DNA from: Methylomonas sp. ZR1
GTDB lineage: Bacteria > Pseudomonadota > Gammaproteobacteria > Methylococcales > Methylomonadaceae
DNA length: 64,000 nucleotides
Assembly (NCBI RefSeq): GCF_013141865.1
Contig: NZ_RCST01000001.1
Span: 2,976,001-3,040,000 of the forward strand
Direction: 5' to 3'
The notes beneath the pieces are model-generated. The model made no database searches. It was not told the DNA's origin and saw only the letters and a list, made by a program, of their open reading frames with translations. The first letter of the stretch is position 1, and each line of letters begins with the position of its first letter. Positions 7,862 through 15,663 of this stretch are shown in pieces. The translations under genes were made by a program, and so were the position numbers.

Positions 7862-9049
7862 ATGACACAAACTCAACTTATTCTGGACCAAGTGGTCTTG
7901 ATCAAAGTCGACGCCACGATTTACGGCGCGCGTAAAAAGCTCAACAAAGAGGATCTGGTCCTGGCCGATGGCAGCAAGTTGCCGCCTGAGGATTTGGCCA
8001 GTTTGGGCTCGAAGCGCTTGCTCGATCCGGACCGTCTATCGGTATTCAACCGGTTGAAAAAGGAAGCCGAACGCATTTGTTTACGCGTCGGCACTCGGTT
8101 TCTGGGCGGGTTTATCGTACCAGTCGCAGCAGCGGCGCTGGTCACGACGGAACTGGACCGGATTGCCGGGGACTTTGCTCAGGCGCGGGCCGAGTTTTTG
8201 GATGGCTACGATGCGGCGGTCCAAGACTGGATGGTCAAACATCCGGAATTTGCCAGCATCATCGAGAAAGCCATCGACTCGGTGGCCTTGGTCGCCACCC
8301 GCTTGGCGTTCGATTACCTGGTGGTATCCGTGGCGTTACCAGAACAGTTGCCGAAACAGGAAGTCGAACGCCTGGAAAGCAAAATCGGTTCGTTGAGTGA
8401 GCAGATGTTCCATGAAATTGCGGTGGACGCCAACTTGCTGGTCGAGCAATCTTTACTGGGCAAGGAACAAGTCACCCGCAACGCGCTCAGGCCGATCAAA
8501 CGCATCCGCGACAAACTCGATGGTTTGAGTTTTCTGGATCATCGGGTGGCGCCAGTGGTGGCGACCATCGACAACTTGCTGGGCAAAATTCCGACTCGGG
8601 GATCGATCGAAGGCGGTTTGCTGCAGGAAATCCTAGCCACGGCGATGTTGCTGGCCGATCCGGATAAAACCCGGCGGCACGGTGAAGGTTTGTTGGCGGT
8701 GCAAGCGCCGGCGATCCAGACCGGTGATGATGTTGAAGAAAACCTCCATTCAGAGGAGCCGGAAACATCCATGTTGTCTGCTTGTCCGTCCTCCTTCATC
8801 ACTGAGGTAGCTCAAGACGTTCCGGATTTTACCGATCTGTTTGACGGCATCTTTGATGATGCAATCGATGCGGAATCGACTACGGATGACTGGGCGTTGG
8901 ACGTCTTGCTGGATAAGCATCCGTCCGATCTGGAAACCGGTCACAGTACCGAAGAAGACCCTGATCCGAACCACGCAGCGGAACCGGCAACGGTGACGGT
9001 AGGAGACGATGAGGAAGCGGACGATTCCGACCAGGACTACTGGTTCTGA
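7862..9049 (+). CDS. DUF3150 domain protein
   Basis: A 395-residue protein whose first 230 residues match DUF3150, a family that almost always sits between CobS-like and CobT-like genes on mobile elements, as here. Visible features are a basic N-terminal region (YGARKKLNKEDL), a hydrophobic glycine-rich stretch (GGFIVPVAAAALVTTELDRI) and helices with RLESKIGSLSEQMF. The last 150 residues are acidic and low in complexity and end DDSDQDYWF. No enzymatic motif is visible. It is likely a structural or adaptor component of the MoxR-VWA machine; this is inference from constant neighbourhood. An AGGAGG ribosome-binding site precedes the start. Confidence 0.8.
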   Translation: MTQTQLILDQVVLIKVDATIYGARKKLNKEDLVLADGSKLPPEDLASLGSKRLLDPDRLSVFNRLKKEAERICLRVGTRFLGGFIVPVAAAALVTTELDRIAGDFAQARAEFLDGYDAAVQDWMVKHPEFASIIEKAIDSVALVATRLAFDYLVVSVALPEQLPKQEVERLESKIGSLSEQMFHEIAVDANLLVEQSLLGKEQVTRNALRPIKRIRDKLDGLSFLDHRVAPVVATIDNLLGKIPTRGSIEGGLLQEILATAMLLADPDKTRRHGEGLLAVQAPAIQTGDDVEENLHSEEPETSMLSACPSSFITEVAQDVPDFTDLFDGIFDDAIDAESTTDDWALDVLLDKHPSDLETGHSTEEDPDPNHAAEPATVTVGDDEEADDSDQDYWF

Positions 9050-9070
9050 TCTGACGCCATTTAACCATTC

Positions 9071-9115
9071 ACCCACTGGGGCAAACCATGTCCCGCTGGG
9101 GTCATGGTGCGCCCC
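9071..9115 (+). promoter_or_regulatory. Structured 5' leader motif, copy 7 (cobT-like gene)
   Basis: ACCC/GGGG (9071-9081) or, alternatively, GGGGC with GCCCC (9111-9115) and CCATG (9086-9090) with CATGG (9103-9107) around an inner CCC/GGG hairpin. This is one of the clearest copies. Confidence 0.7.
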
Positions 9116-9133
9116 TAACATTTGGAGCACACC

Positions 9134-10936
9134 ATGAAAAATAGAACCTTACACAACGCATTCCCCATCGTGGCGGCCGCCATCGGCAACCGCTTTGGCG
9201 TCAAAGTCAGTGTCGGTGGGAATCAAGCCTATACCGATGGCAAATCCATTCAGTTGCCGGCTTATGACGGTGACGATGCGGAATATCAGGATGTGGCCTG
9301 GGGGCTGTTGGCCCACGAAGCGGCTCACATTCGTTATTCGGACTTTACTCTGCGCTACTGTAATTCAGTATTACGCCGTCGGCTTTGCAACGCGATTGAA
9401 GATGTCCGCATCGAGTATGAACTGGCCAAGGATTTTCCGGGAACTCGGCTGACGATTCGCACGGTAATTGAAAAGATGATTGCCAAAGGCGACTTTGTCG
9501 CCAGCCGTATCGACGACCATCCGGCCAATATTCTGTACAGCTTTGTCTTGAAAAGCTTGCGTGCCAGGGTATTGGGTCAGTCGTCGTTACGGCCGTTGGT
9601 CGAAGCAACTGAAACCGCTTTGAAGGCAACGTTCCCAACCGGCGCTGTGACACGTTTGAAAGGCTTGTTGTCCGAAGTCCCGGAGGGTTTGCAATCGGAA
9701 TCCGATTGCCTGAAATTGACTGATCGCATCCTGACCATGATTGAGCAGGAGTTCGAGCAACAACGGCAGCGCAATCAGGCCAAGCAATCGGCAGATGAGG
9801 ACACGTCGCCTGAATCGGATGATGCAGATCAAGATGCTGCCTTAGCCGATTCGGAGCTTTCGGATTCAACGGAACAAGATGAACGTTTACCGACCGACAC
9901 TGACGACGATCAGTCTTCAGAATCTGATGGTAATGATGCATCGAATCCAGGAAATCCTGACGATGAACCGACAACACCATCCGGTAGTTCTTCAGCCAAC
10001 TCGCAAGGTGATGACGAAGATAACACGGAGATGACCGACCCAATGGGCGTTTTGCAAACCTTGTTGTCCGCTGGTGACAGTGACATCGACCAAGACCTGT
10101 TTGAATCGCTGAAATCGGCCTTGTCGTTGGCGGCGGAAAACGTGTCTGAATTGCTGATGCCCGGTTGCAACGAACCACCTATGGACGACAGGGCCGGTTC
10201 GTTTTTGCTGCACAAAGTGCAAAGCGAATCGGGAAAAATCCGCGCCGCTTTGCAAGGCCTGGTGCAATCGCAAACTCTCAACCGCTCGCAACATGCCTGT
10301 CGTGGACGGCGGATGGATGGCAAGCGCTTACACCGCTTGCCGCTAGGTGAAACCAAGGTGTTTCAGCGCAAACAGGCCAAAGCTGCACCCAATACGGCGA
10401 TTCATCTGTTACTCGATAAATCCGAAAGCATGGGTTATCAGGTGACCGACAGCCAAGGCCAACCCATCGGATCGCGTATGCCGATTGCGCTGGAAGCCAC
10501 CTTGGCACTGGCGATGGCCTTTGAAGGTATTCCGGGGGTTAATCCTGGCGTCACCGCGTTTCCAGGGCATCAGGATGATTCGGTGTTCCAGTTGCTGGAG
10601 CATGGTCAACGGGTGAATGTCCGCACCGGTGCCTTCTCGCTGGCAGCCACCGGCAGTACGCCGATGACCGAAGCGATTTGGTTTGGTGCCGCATCGCTAT
10701 TGCGTTGTCGAGAACCGCGCAAAGTACTGATGGTAATGACCGATGGTCAACCCAACGATACCTTGAGCACGCTGGATATTTTGCAGCGCTGCCGGGATAG
10801 CGGTATTGAAACGGTCGGCATTGGTTTGGGATTAGATGTCAGTCATTTATTCCCGATTGCCATCACCATTAACGATCTTCAGGAGCTGAGAACACAATTG
10901 TTCGAACTCTCAAAATCGTTGTTGTTGGCAGCATAA
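9134..10936 (+). CDS. CobT-like von Willebrand factor A protein
   Basis: A 600-residue protein resembling the CobT subunit of aerobic cobaltochelatase. An HEAAH motif (in LLAHEAAHIRYSDF, near residue 65) lies in a metalloprotease-like N-terminal domain. Residues about 215-310 form a long acidic Asp/Ser/Glu-rich linker, as in CobT. The C-terminal VWA domain has a MIDAS DKSES motif, the GSTPMTEA threonine loop and VMTDGQPND. Together with the CobS-like ATPase and DUF3150 protein it probably forms a MoxR/VWA remodelling complex serving the element, target unknown. There is no evidence for a cobalt-chelating role. Start at 9134 after TTTGGAGC. Confidence 0.85.
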   Translation: MKNRTLHNAFPIVAAAIGNRFGVKVSVGGNQAYTDGKSIQLPAYDGDDAEYQDVAWGLLAHEAAHIRYSDFTLRYCNSVLRRRLCNAIEDVRIEYELAKDFPGTRLTIRTVIEKMIAKGDFVASRIDDHPANILYSFVLKSLRARVLGQSSLRPLVEATETALKATFPTGAVTRLKGLLSEVPEGLQSESDCLKLTDRILTMIEQEFEQQRQRNQAKQSADEDTSPESDDADQDAALADSELSDSTEQDERLPTDTDDDQSSESDGNDASNPGNPDDEPTTPSGSSSANSQGDDEDNTEMTDPMGVLQTLLSAGDSDIDQDLFESLKSALSLAAENVSELLMPGCNEPPMDDRAGSFLLHKVQSESGKIRAALQGLVQSQTLNRSQHACRGRRMDGKRLHRLPLGETKVFQRKQAKAAPNTAIHLLLDKSESMGYQVTDSQGQPIGSRMPIALEATLALAMAFEGIPGVNPGVTAFPGHQDDSVFQLLEHGQRVNVRTGAFSLAATGSTPMTEAIWFGAASLLRCREPRKVLMVMTDGQPNDTLSTLDILQRCRDSGIETVGIGLGLDVSHLFPIAITINDLQELRTQLFELSKSLLLAA

Positions 10937-11014
10937 ATACCAGTCAGTTATCCGTAGCCCAATCCTTGGCTTAATGCCTTGGATTGTGGCTATGGGTAGC
11001 TGATTTCAGCCGTA

Positions 11015-11056
11015 GTTTGTCGAATGTACTCACTTCCTGGAGCCCATTCGACAAAC
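11015..11056. repeat. 12-bp perfect inverted repeat
   Basis: GTTTGTCGAATG (11015-11026) and CATTCGACAAAC (11045-11056) are separated by 18 bases, in the 348-bp gap after the cobT-like gene. A second hairpin, TAGCC..AATCC/GGATT..GGCTA, lies just before it around 10957-10992. There is no T-run, so an operator or RNA structure fits better than a terminator. Confidence 0.6.
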
Positions 11057-11087
11057 AGACATTTCATGCGTTCTTTCCAGAATGCTG

Positions 11088-11168
11088 AATCCGACTTCGG
11101 TCGGCGTTCCGTCTTCAGGCGGCGAGCACGTTAAACCGTGATCGTGTCGGGTGCGTTAAGCCCGATGT
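11088..11168 (+). ncRNA. Three-hairpin RNA-like block, copy C
   Basis: Stem CCGAC/GTCGG with TTCG loop (11091-11104), the shared GGCGTTCCGT, a CACG/CGTG hairpin, then TCGGG/CCCGA (11147-11151 with 11161-11165) around TGCGTTAAG. Compared with copies A and B the last stem changes both sides together, which supports base pairing. Confidence 0.6.
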
Positions 11169-11205
11169 AAAACTCAGTTTGCCCTGGCAAATTGTCTGCA
11201 ATTCA

Positions 11206-11252
11206 AACCGCTTCGGGCGACCATCGCCCGGCTGGGTGTTGTTCAATCGAAG
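11206..11252 (+). promoter_or_regulatory. Structured 5' leader motif, copy 8
   Basis: CCGCTTCGG hairpin followed by GCGACCATC, an inner GCCC/GGGT hairpin and GTTGTTC; CTTCG (11211-11215) can pair with CGAAG (11248-11252). It diverges from the consensus but has the same order of parts, ahead of an AAAGGAG site. Confidence 0.45.
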
Positions 11253-11284
11253 TGTTTTCTTAAATTTTACAAAGGAGAACTTCA

Positions 11285-11818
11285 ATGAACTTTATTTTCG
11301 GCATCATCCTATTGGCGATGTTCATTCTCGCATTGCGAGTAATTTGGGCGACGTGTTTGCAAGTACTGATCGCGTTGAGACAAAGCAAACTGGCTTTTCA
11401 GCGCTATCGTGCGCAGCGATCGACTCGAAACCGACTACCGGTCATCATGCCGCGTAGTCGGGAGGACATGAATTGGTTAACGATCTCGGATTCTGTGCGT
11501 CAAGAAATTCAAACTCGAAATCGCGGCATCAATCGTGAGGCCGAAAGACTTGAAGCGCAGTTACAAGCCAAGTTGAAGGCCATCGAGATCTTCGAGGCGG
11601 ACATTCAAATCGCCAAGCTGGAACGGGAGTTGTTGAAAATCAAACCGGTGATCGACAGTCCCGAGCCCGAGATGAAAAAGCCTCGGCGCTCGAAAAAGCA
11701 GTCGGTTGCGGTCACTGACGCAGCAACCCAAAAAATTCCGCATCAGGTCTCCCAACTACGGGCTGCTCTGAAAGGAAATGGTTTATCGGTGCCGGTCAGT
11801 GAGTCTGTCCGCCATTGA
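11285..11818 (+). CDS. Membrane-anchored coiled-coil protein, unknown function
   Basis: A 177-residue protein with one N-terminal membrane segment (residues 2-25, IFGIILLAMFILALRVIWAT), then a basic region (YRAQRSTRNR) and a charged helix of coiled-coil character (REAERLEAQLQAKLKAIEIF near residues 90-110), ending in a lysine/arginine-rich tail (KKPRRSKKQS). The topology suggests a small inner-membrane anchor with a cytoplasmic coiled coil. It has an AAAGGAG ribosome-binding site and both types of RNA leader. Its 3' end overlaps the opposite-strand gene by 23 bp. The family is not recognised. Confidence 0.7.
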   Translation: MNFIFGIILLAMFILALRVIWATCLQVLIALRQSKLAFQRYRAQRSTRNRLPVIMPRSREDMNWLTISDSVRQEIQTRNRGINREAERLEAQLQAKLKAIEIFEADIQIAKLERELLKIKPVIDSPEPEMKKPRRSKKQSVAVTDAATQKIPHQVSQLRAALKGNGLSVPVSESVRH

Positions 11819-12170
11819 ATACCGCAAGCGTCGCGCCGTTTTGCGTCATCACGGTGCGTACCGGCTTAGCCAAGTCAACCTTGGGTTCGTCGAAACGAAA
11901 GCCCTCCGGCAACAGCGATTGGATATCCTCAAAGGTTTCCCGTCGCAATTGTCGGATGTTGCTCAACAACTCCCAGGCTCGCTTCGGATCGTTGATGTTT
12001 TGCAAAACATCGGCTTCCGCGGCATCCAACTTGGTCAAAATGGTTTTGCAAAGATTTAACGCATTCAGTCTGGGATCGAGTGGTATTGCCATCGATTTTC
12101 GTACTGGTTGCGTGCTCTCAGTCTGCTTTGGACTGAGGAAATCAAAAATGCGCAAAATATCGTCAAACAT
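11796..12170 (-). CDS. Hypothetical protein, convergent with the membrane protein
   Basis: A 124-residue soluble protein, the only minus-strand gene inside the plus-strand block. It has a helical core (ALNLCKTILTKLDAAEADVL, ELLSNIRQLRRETFEDIQSL) and a C-terminal beta-like segment. The proline-linked N-terminus (MFDDILRIFDFLSPKQ) may be a short docking region. The ribosome-binding site is weak (AGAGAA). It lacks the leader motif found on plus-strand genes, which suggests separate control. No homologue recognised. Confidence 0.6.
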   Translation of the reverse strand: MFDDILRIFDFLSPKQTESTQPVRKSMAIPLDPRLNALNLCKTILTKLDAAEADVLQNINDPKRAWELLSNIRQLRRETFEDIQSLLPEGFRFDEPKVDLAKPVRTVMTQNGATLAVFNGGQTH

Positions 12171-12275
12171 GGCTATTTCTCTGCTTTTTAATGAGTTTTA
12201 GCCACAATATACCGATTTTTGTGTGAATTCAACCCCGCTGCATGGGCCAATTTTTGGCTTTGACCAGCGATTTTA

Positions 12276-12313
12276 ACCCTGCGGGAACCCCATCCTGCCG
12301 GGTGGTCGTTCCT
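12276..12313 (+). promoter_or_regulatory. Structured 5' leader motif, copy 9
   Basis: CCC/GGG (12277-12285), or GGAAC (12284-12288) with GTTCC (12308-12312) and CCA (12290-12292) with TGG (12303-12305) around a small GC-rich hairpin. TTGGAGGA follows. Confidence 0.6.
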
Positions 12314-12336
12314 GCGATTTTTTGGAGGAAATGACC

Positions 12337-12999
12337 ATGACATTAATCACTCAGCCAAACGTTAGCGCAATCCAGGCGGAAACCAGCACGGTTCGCTATC
12401 TGAATCATTACCGTTGTCCCTACTGCCAAACCGAATGGGAGGATGAATGGGATTGCGCCTGTAACGATCGCTGCCCGCACTGCAACAAGGAGATCGAGCC
12501 TTATGAAAGCTCATTGATCGATTGTGGATCGGCGGAAACCGGCTCGCCGGTCGAAGCCCCCTCCTTAGCCAAGGTACCGGCGAAAGGCATGAATCGACTC
12601 TTTGTTGTTTCGTATGAAATTGATTATGTCCATCGCGTTTCGGTAGGCATAACAGCGGATAGTCCCGAAGCGGCACAACAAATTGCCGAACAGGCATTCA
12701 ACGATGCCACTATTTGGGATGACACTGTCGCCATGCCGTTATTGTCCGATGAATACCATGAATCAGGCGACGAAAGCCTGCTCTGGGAATGCGTTGCAGT
12801 TGAACAATGGCCGGAACCGGATCATTCGGTACGGCAATTGAAGAAAGAGCAAGCGGCCATGCGGGTTTGCCGGGGATTGGTTGAAGCCTATCAACAAGGC
12901 AAAGCCAACGGCGGTAGTGTCGACTGGGAAAATCTGGATCCGTTGATTCCTGTGGCATTGCAAGCCTTGGGAAAAACAGCCCTGGAAAACAAATCCTAA
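12337..12999 (+). CDS. Zinc-ribbon hypothetical protein
   Basis: A 220-residue protein whose first 60 residues hold a probable zinc ribbon: CPYCQTEWEDEWDCACND then CPHCNKEIE, i.e. two C-x2-C pairs plus extra cysteines. The middle (residues 90-160) reads like an alpha/beta domain (FVVSYEIDYVHRVSVGITA) and the C-terminus is helical. ATGs at 12331 and 12337 are both in frame; 12337 is preferred because it puts the GGAGG site at the usual 8-base spacing. Nucleic-acid binding is a guess from the ribbon. No enzymatic residues are visible. Confidence 0.65.
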   Translation: MTLITQPNVSAIQAETSTVRYLNHYRCPYCQTEWEDEWDCACNDRCPHCNKEIEPYESSLIDCGSAETGSPVEAPSLAKVPAKGMNRLFVVSYEIDYVHRVSVGITADSPEAAQQIAEQAFNDATIWDDTVAMPLLSDEYHESGDESLLWECVAVEQWPEPDHSVRQLKKEQAAMRVCRGLVEAYQQGKANGGSVDWENLDPLIPVALQALGKTALENKS

Positions 13000-13078
13000 A
13001 TAGCGCGCGTTGTTCAGACGCGCATTTCGTAAAAGCCTGAGTTAGCCAAGTCATTCGATGCGGCGCTCAATTTTATCC

Positions 13079-13126
13079 ACCAAAACGGGAATGTCCTATT
13101 CCCACTGGGGATTCGTGATGTTTCCG
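13079..13126 (+). promoter_or_regulatory. Structured 5' leader motif, copy 10
   Basis: CGGGAA (13086-13091) pairs with TTTCCG (13121-13126, one G-U) around an inner CCC/GGGG hairpin (13101-13110). The 5' C-run is degenerate here (CCACC). TTGAGGAC follows. Confidence 0.55.
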
Positions 13127-13146
13127 TTTTTTTTGAGGACAACATC

Positions 13147-13644
13147 ATGACACAAATCTTTGAGCACACTTTCGGCACGGGTCATCGCATCCAATATCAG
13201 CGTTTGCCGTCGGGCACCTGTTATCACGCAGATACACCGAAACCAGTAGTCGAGCTGTTGGAACAACTTTGCCATAGCCAACGCAAAATCCGGTTGTATT
13301 ACGGCGATCCAATCACCGGTCAGTCCTGGCTTGATGAGCACGATGTCATTGGCTGGATTGGTAGGTCAACTGGCACCATCAAAGTGCCGCTATTGATCGA
13401 ACCCGGTGACATCGGCGGTCCGGCATTACTGGATCACTGCATCGTTCGTGTAGACAGTCCCCGCCAGGTACTTTACCAACACGATGATTTTCGGGTTGGC
13501 ACAGTAGAACTGGTGAAAGGCGAGCTTAACCGCTTGCCTTGGGAAATCTGGATCGACGGTGTCGTGCATGCCCGGTTCAAAGTAAAAACCGAAGCCCGGC
13601 AGTATCAGGACTTCATTCAAGGCAAACGATTTGCGTTGATCTGA
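13147..13644 (+). CDS. Hypothetical protein of the element backbone
   Basis: A 165-residue protein predicted mostly beta (IFEHTFGTGHRIQYQRL, then KIRLYYGDPITGQSWLDEHD, IGWIGRSTGTIKVPLLI), with a C-terminal helix (EARQYQDFIQGKRF). It has no signal peptide or membrane segment. It has a GAGGA ribosome-binding site and its own leader motif, and lies between the zinc-ribbon gene and the methyltransferase. Similar proteins of unknown function are, to my recollection, common in ICE and IncA/C-type backbones. No function can be assigned. Confidence 0.65.
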   Translation: MTQIFEHTFGTGHRIQYQRLPSGTCYHADTPKPVVELLEQLCHSQRKIRLYYGDPITGQSWLDEHDVIGWIGRSTGTIKVPLLIEPGDIGGPALLDHCIVRVDSPRQVLYQHDDFRVGTVELVKGELNRLPWEIWIDGVVHARFKVKTEARQYQDFIQGKRFALI

Positions 13645-13691
13645 GGCGCCGTTTGATTTCGACACTCGGTTAAACCGAGATTTTTTATTTT

Positions 13692-13741
13692 ACCCCTGCG
13701 GGATGATTCTATCCCGCCAGGGATAAATCGGTCGTCAGGGG
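13692..13741 (+). promoter_or_regulatory. Structured 5' leader motif, copy 11
   Basis: CCC/GGG (13694-13702) and an inner ATCCC/GGGAT hairpin (13711-13724). CCCCTG (13693-13698) can instead pair with CAGGGG (13736-13741), and GATT with AATC. The alternative pairing uses the 5' C-run, unlike the other copies. Confidence 0.55.
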
Positions 13742-13758
13742 ATTCTTTGGAGTACACC

Positions 13759-15522
13759 ATGACAGACCCTTATCAATATTACCCCACGCCAGAAGCATTG
13801 AGCCGTAAAGCTTGGGCGATGTTCAAGAACCAGCAATTCGCTCGGGTATTAGAGCCTTCAGCAGGCGAAGGACATTTGCTTCGTCCAGGGCCATACCAGT
13901 ACGGTAAACGTTTGCCGATCGATTGCATTGAAATCGATATCCGCAAACATGCGGTTCTGCGCGATGAAGGCTACGCGGTGGTGGGGATGGATTTTCTGCA
14001 GTTTCAAAGCGGCAGTGTCTATTCGCACATCATCATGAATCCGCCGTTTGCCGAAGGCGCCAAACACGTGTTGAAGGCTTGGGAGATTTTATTCGACGGT
14101 GAAATCGTCGCCATTCTCAATGCCGAAACCGTGCGCAATCCGTTTTCGAAAGAACGCCAGTTGTTATTACGGTTGATCGAGCAGCACGGCGAGGTCGAGT
14201 TTCTGCAAGAAATGTTCGCCGGCGAGGATGCCGAACGCAAAACGCCGGTCGACGTGGCCCTGGTCTGGTTGAAAAAAACTTCGACGTTCGAACAGGACAT
14301 CCTCGGCAGTATTCTGGACGATTTGCGACAGGATCGTCGAGAGGCCGACGATTTAGCGGGCGAGTTTCATTTGCATCATGAGCTGGCCTTGCCGAATGCC
14401 TTCATCGATAACGCGGTGTTGATGTTCAATGCCGCTGTCGAAGCAGCGCGACAGGCCGTGGTCAGTGAAGCCCGTGCCAGCCGTTATCGGACCATGCTGG
14501 GCAAAACGCTCGGCGAACTGAGCGGTGGCGGTATCAGCAGTGAAGACGAGTCGTCATCGGATGCGGTGAAGCGGACGCTGTTTAAACGCTATCACGATTT
14601 GAAGAATCGGGCCTGGGCCAGCATTTTACGCTCTACGCAGGTGACTTCACGCTTGTCATCGACGGCGCAGAAACGCTTGGAGTCGGATTTTGAAGCGGTG
14701 AAGTCCTTGGAATTTACCGTGCCGAATATCTATGGCTTTCTGCAAGGCATCATCGATCAGCAAGGTGAAATTCAACTGAGCATGGTGTGCGATGTGTTTG
14801 ATCTGATCACCCGCTATTACAGCGATAACGCAGTGTTTTACATGGGCTGGAAAAGCAATGACAAACATCGCACGTTGGGTATGCGGATCAAGACCACGCG
14901 CTTCATTCTGCCGGGCCATGGTGTCAGCTCTTACCAAAACGGTTTGAACTGGGAGTCGGAACGGCTGCTGGCCGACTTCGACAAGGTGTTTGCCTTGCTC
15001 GATGGTAAGACCGAAGCCAAGGTCAGTTTGGTGTCGGTGTTTCGGCAGCATTTTCACGCGCTTCGGGTCGGGCAACGGATCGGTGGCAGTTACTTTGACG
15101 TTCGCTATTATCCGGGCGTCGGTACCATCCACTTTTTTCCGAAAAGCAAAACCTTGATCGACCGGATGAACCGTTGGGTCGGCCGCCAGCGCCGCTGGTT
15201 GCCACCTGTAGATACGCAAGCCGGCCAAGGTTTCTGGCAGCAGTTCGAACAAGCGGAAAGCTTCGATAAGGCGTTTCATGCCGAAGTGAAAAAGCAATCC
15301 AAACTGGAGGGTCGGAATTACCGTTTCAATCCCTATTGGGCCATCAACCACGGCGGCGCGTCGGAACGGGAACAAGGCCAGCGTCTGTTAACCCAGGCGA
15401 TGAGCAGCGTGTTGGCCAGCCGAGGCATCGATCCCGACAGCTTGTTGGATAACGATCAAGGCTGTGTCCGAAAATTGGACTGGGATGGTCTGCCTGACAG
15501 TAATTTGGCCTTAGCTTCATAG
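13759..15522 (+). CDS. N6-adenine DNA methyltransferase with DUF4942 domain
   Basis: A 587-residue protein. The N-terminal half is a class I methyltransferase: YYPTPEALSRKAWAMF, motif I RVLEPSAGEGHLL near residue 35, and catalytic motif IV IMNPPFAEG near residue 93 (NPPF, adenine-N6 type). The C-terminal half matches DUF4942, found fused to or beside such methyltransferases on mobile elements (NIYGFLQGIIDQQGEIQLSM, DLITRYYSDNAVFY). No restriction endonuclease is beside it, so it is probably an orphan methyltransferase that marks the element's DNA against host restriction; this role is inferred. Start at 13759 after TTGGAG. Confidence 0.88.
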   Translation: MTDPYQYYPTPEALSRKAWAMFKNQQFARVLEPSAGEGHLLRPGPYQYGKRLPIDCIEIDIRKHAVLRDEGYAVVGMDFLQFQSGSVYSHIIMNPPFAEGAKHVLKAWEILFDGEIVAILNAETVRNPFSKERQLLLRLIEQHGEVEFLQEMFAGEDAERKTPVDVALVWLKKTSTFEQDILGSILDDLRQDRREADDLAGEFHLHHELALPNAFIDNAVLMFNAAVEAARQAVVSEARASRYRTMLGKTLGELSGGGISSEDESSSDAVKRTLFKRYHDLKNRAWASILRSTQVTSRLSSTAQKRLESDFEAVKSLEFTVPNIYGFLQGIIDQQGEIQLSMVCDVFDLITRYYSDNAVFYMGWKSNDKHRTLGMRIKTTRFILPGHGVSSYQNGLNWESERLLADFDKVFALLDGKTEAKVSLVSVFRQHFHALRVGQRIGGSYFDVRYYPGVGTIHFFPKSKTLIDRMNRWVGRQRRWLPPVDTQAGQGFWQQFEQAESFDKAFHAEVKKQSKLEGRNYRFNPYWAINHGGASEREQGQRLLTQAMSSVLASRGIDPDSLLDNDQGCVRKLDWDGLPDSNLALAS

Positions 15523-15578
15523 CCAGGGCACAAAACCTAAAGCAAGTCTTTTAAATAACCACTGGTCTAGCCAGTATC

Positions 15579-15635
15579 ACCCGCCTTGGGGAGATGAACA
15601 GCTCTCCCCAAGGGGGTAGTCTGTTTCATGTCCTC
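15579..15635 (+). promoter_or_regulatory. Structured 5' leader motif, copy 12 (GHKL ATPase)
   Basis: CCC/GGGG (15580-15591), or GGGGA with TCCTC and ATGAACAG (15594-15601) with CTGTTTCAT (15621-15629, one bulged T) around an inner CCCC/GGGG hairpin (15606-15615). This is one of the clearest copies. Confidence 0.7.
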
Positions 15636-15663
15636 GGGACTTTTTTATATCCGGAGATAACAC

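Noticed and set aside
9345..10178. A 277-codon minus-strand frame inside the cobT-like gene
   Set aside because: It is antisense to a well-supported VWA protein, rich in Arg, Pro and Ser, without a family match.
6044..10936. Cobaltochelatase CobS/CobT for B12 synthesis
   Set aside because: CobN is absent, the nearby B12 operon uses CbiX, and the genes sit in an ICE DNA-processing block with DUF3150.
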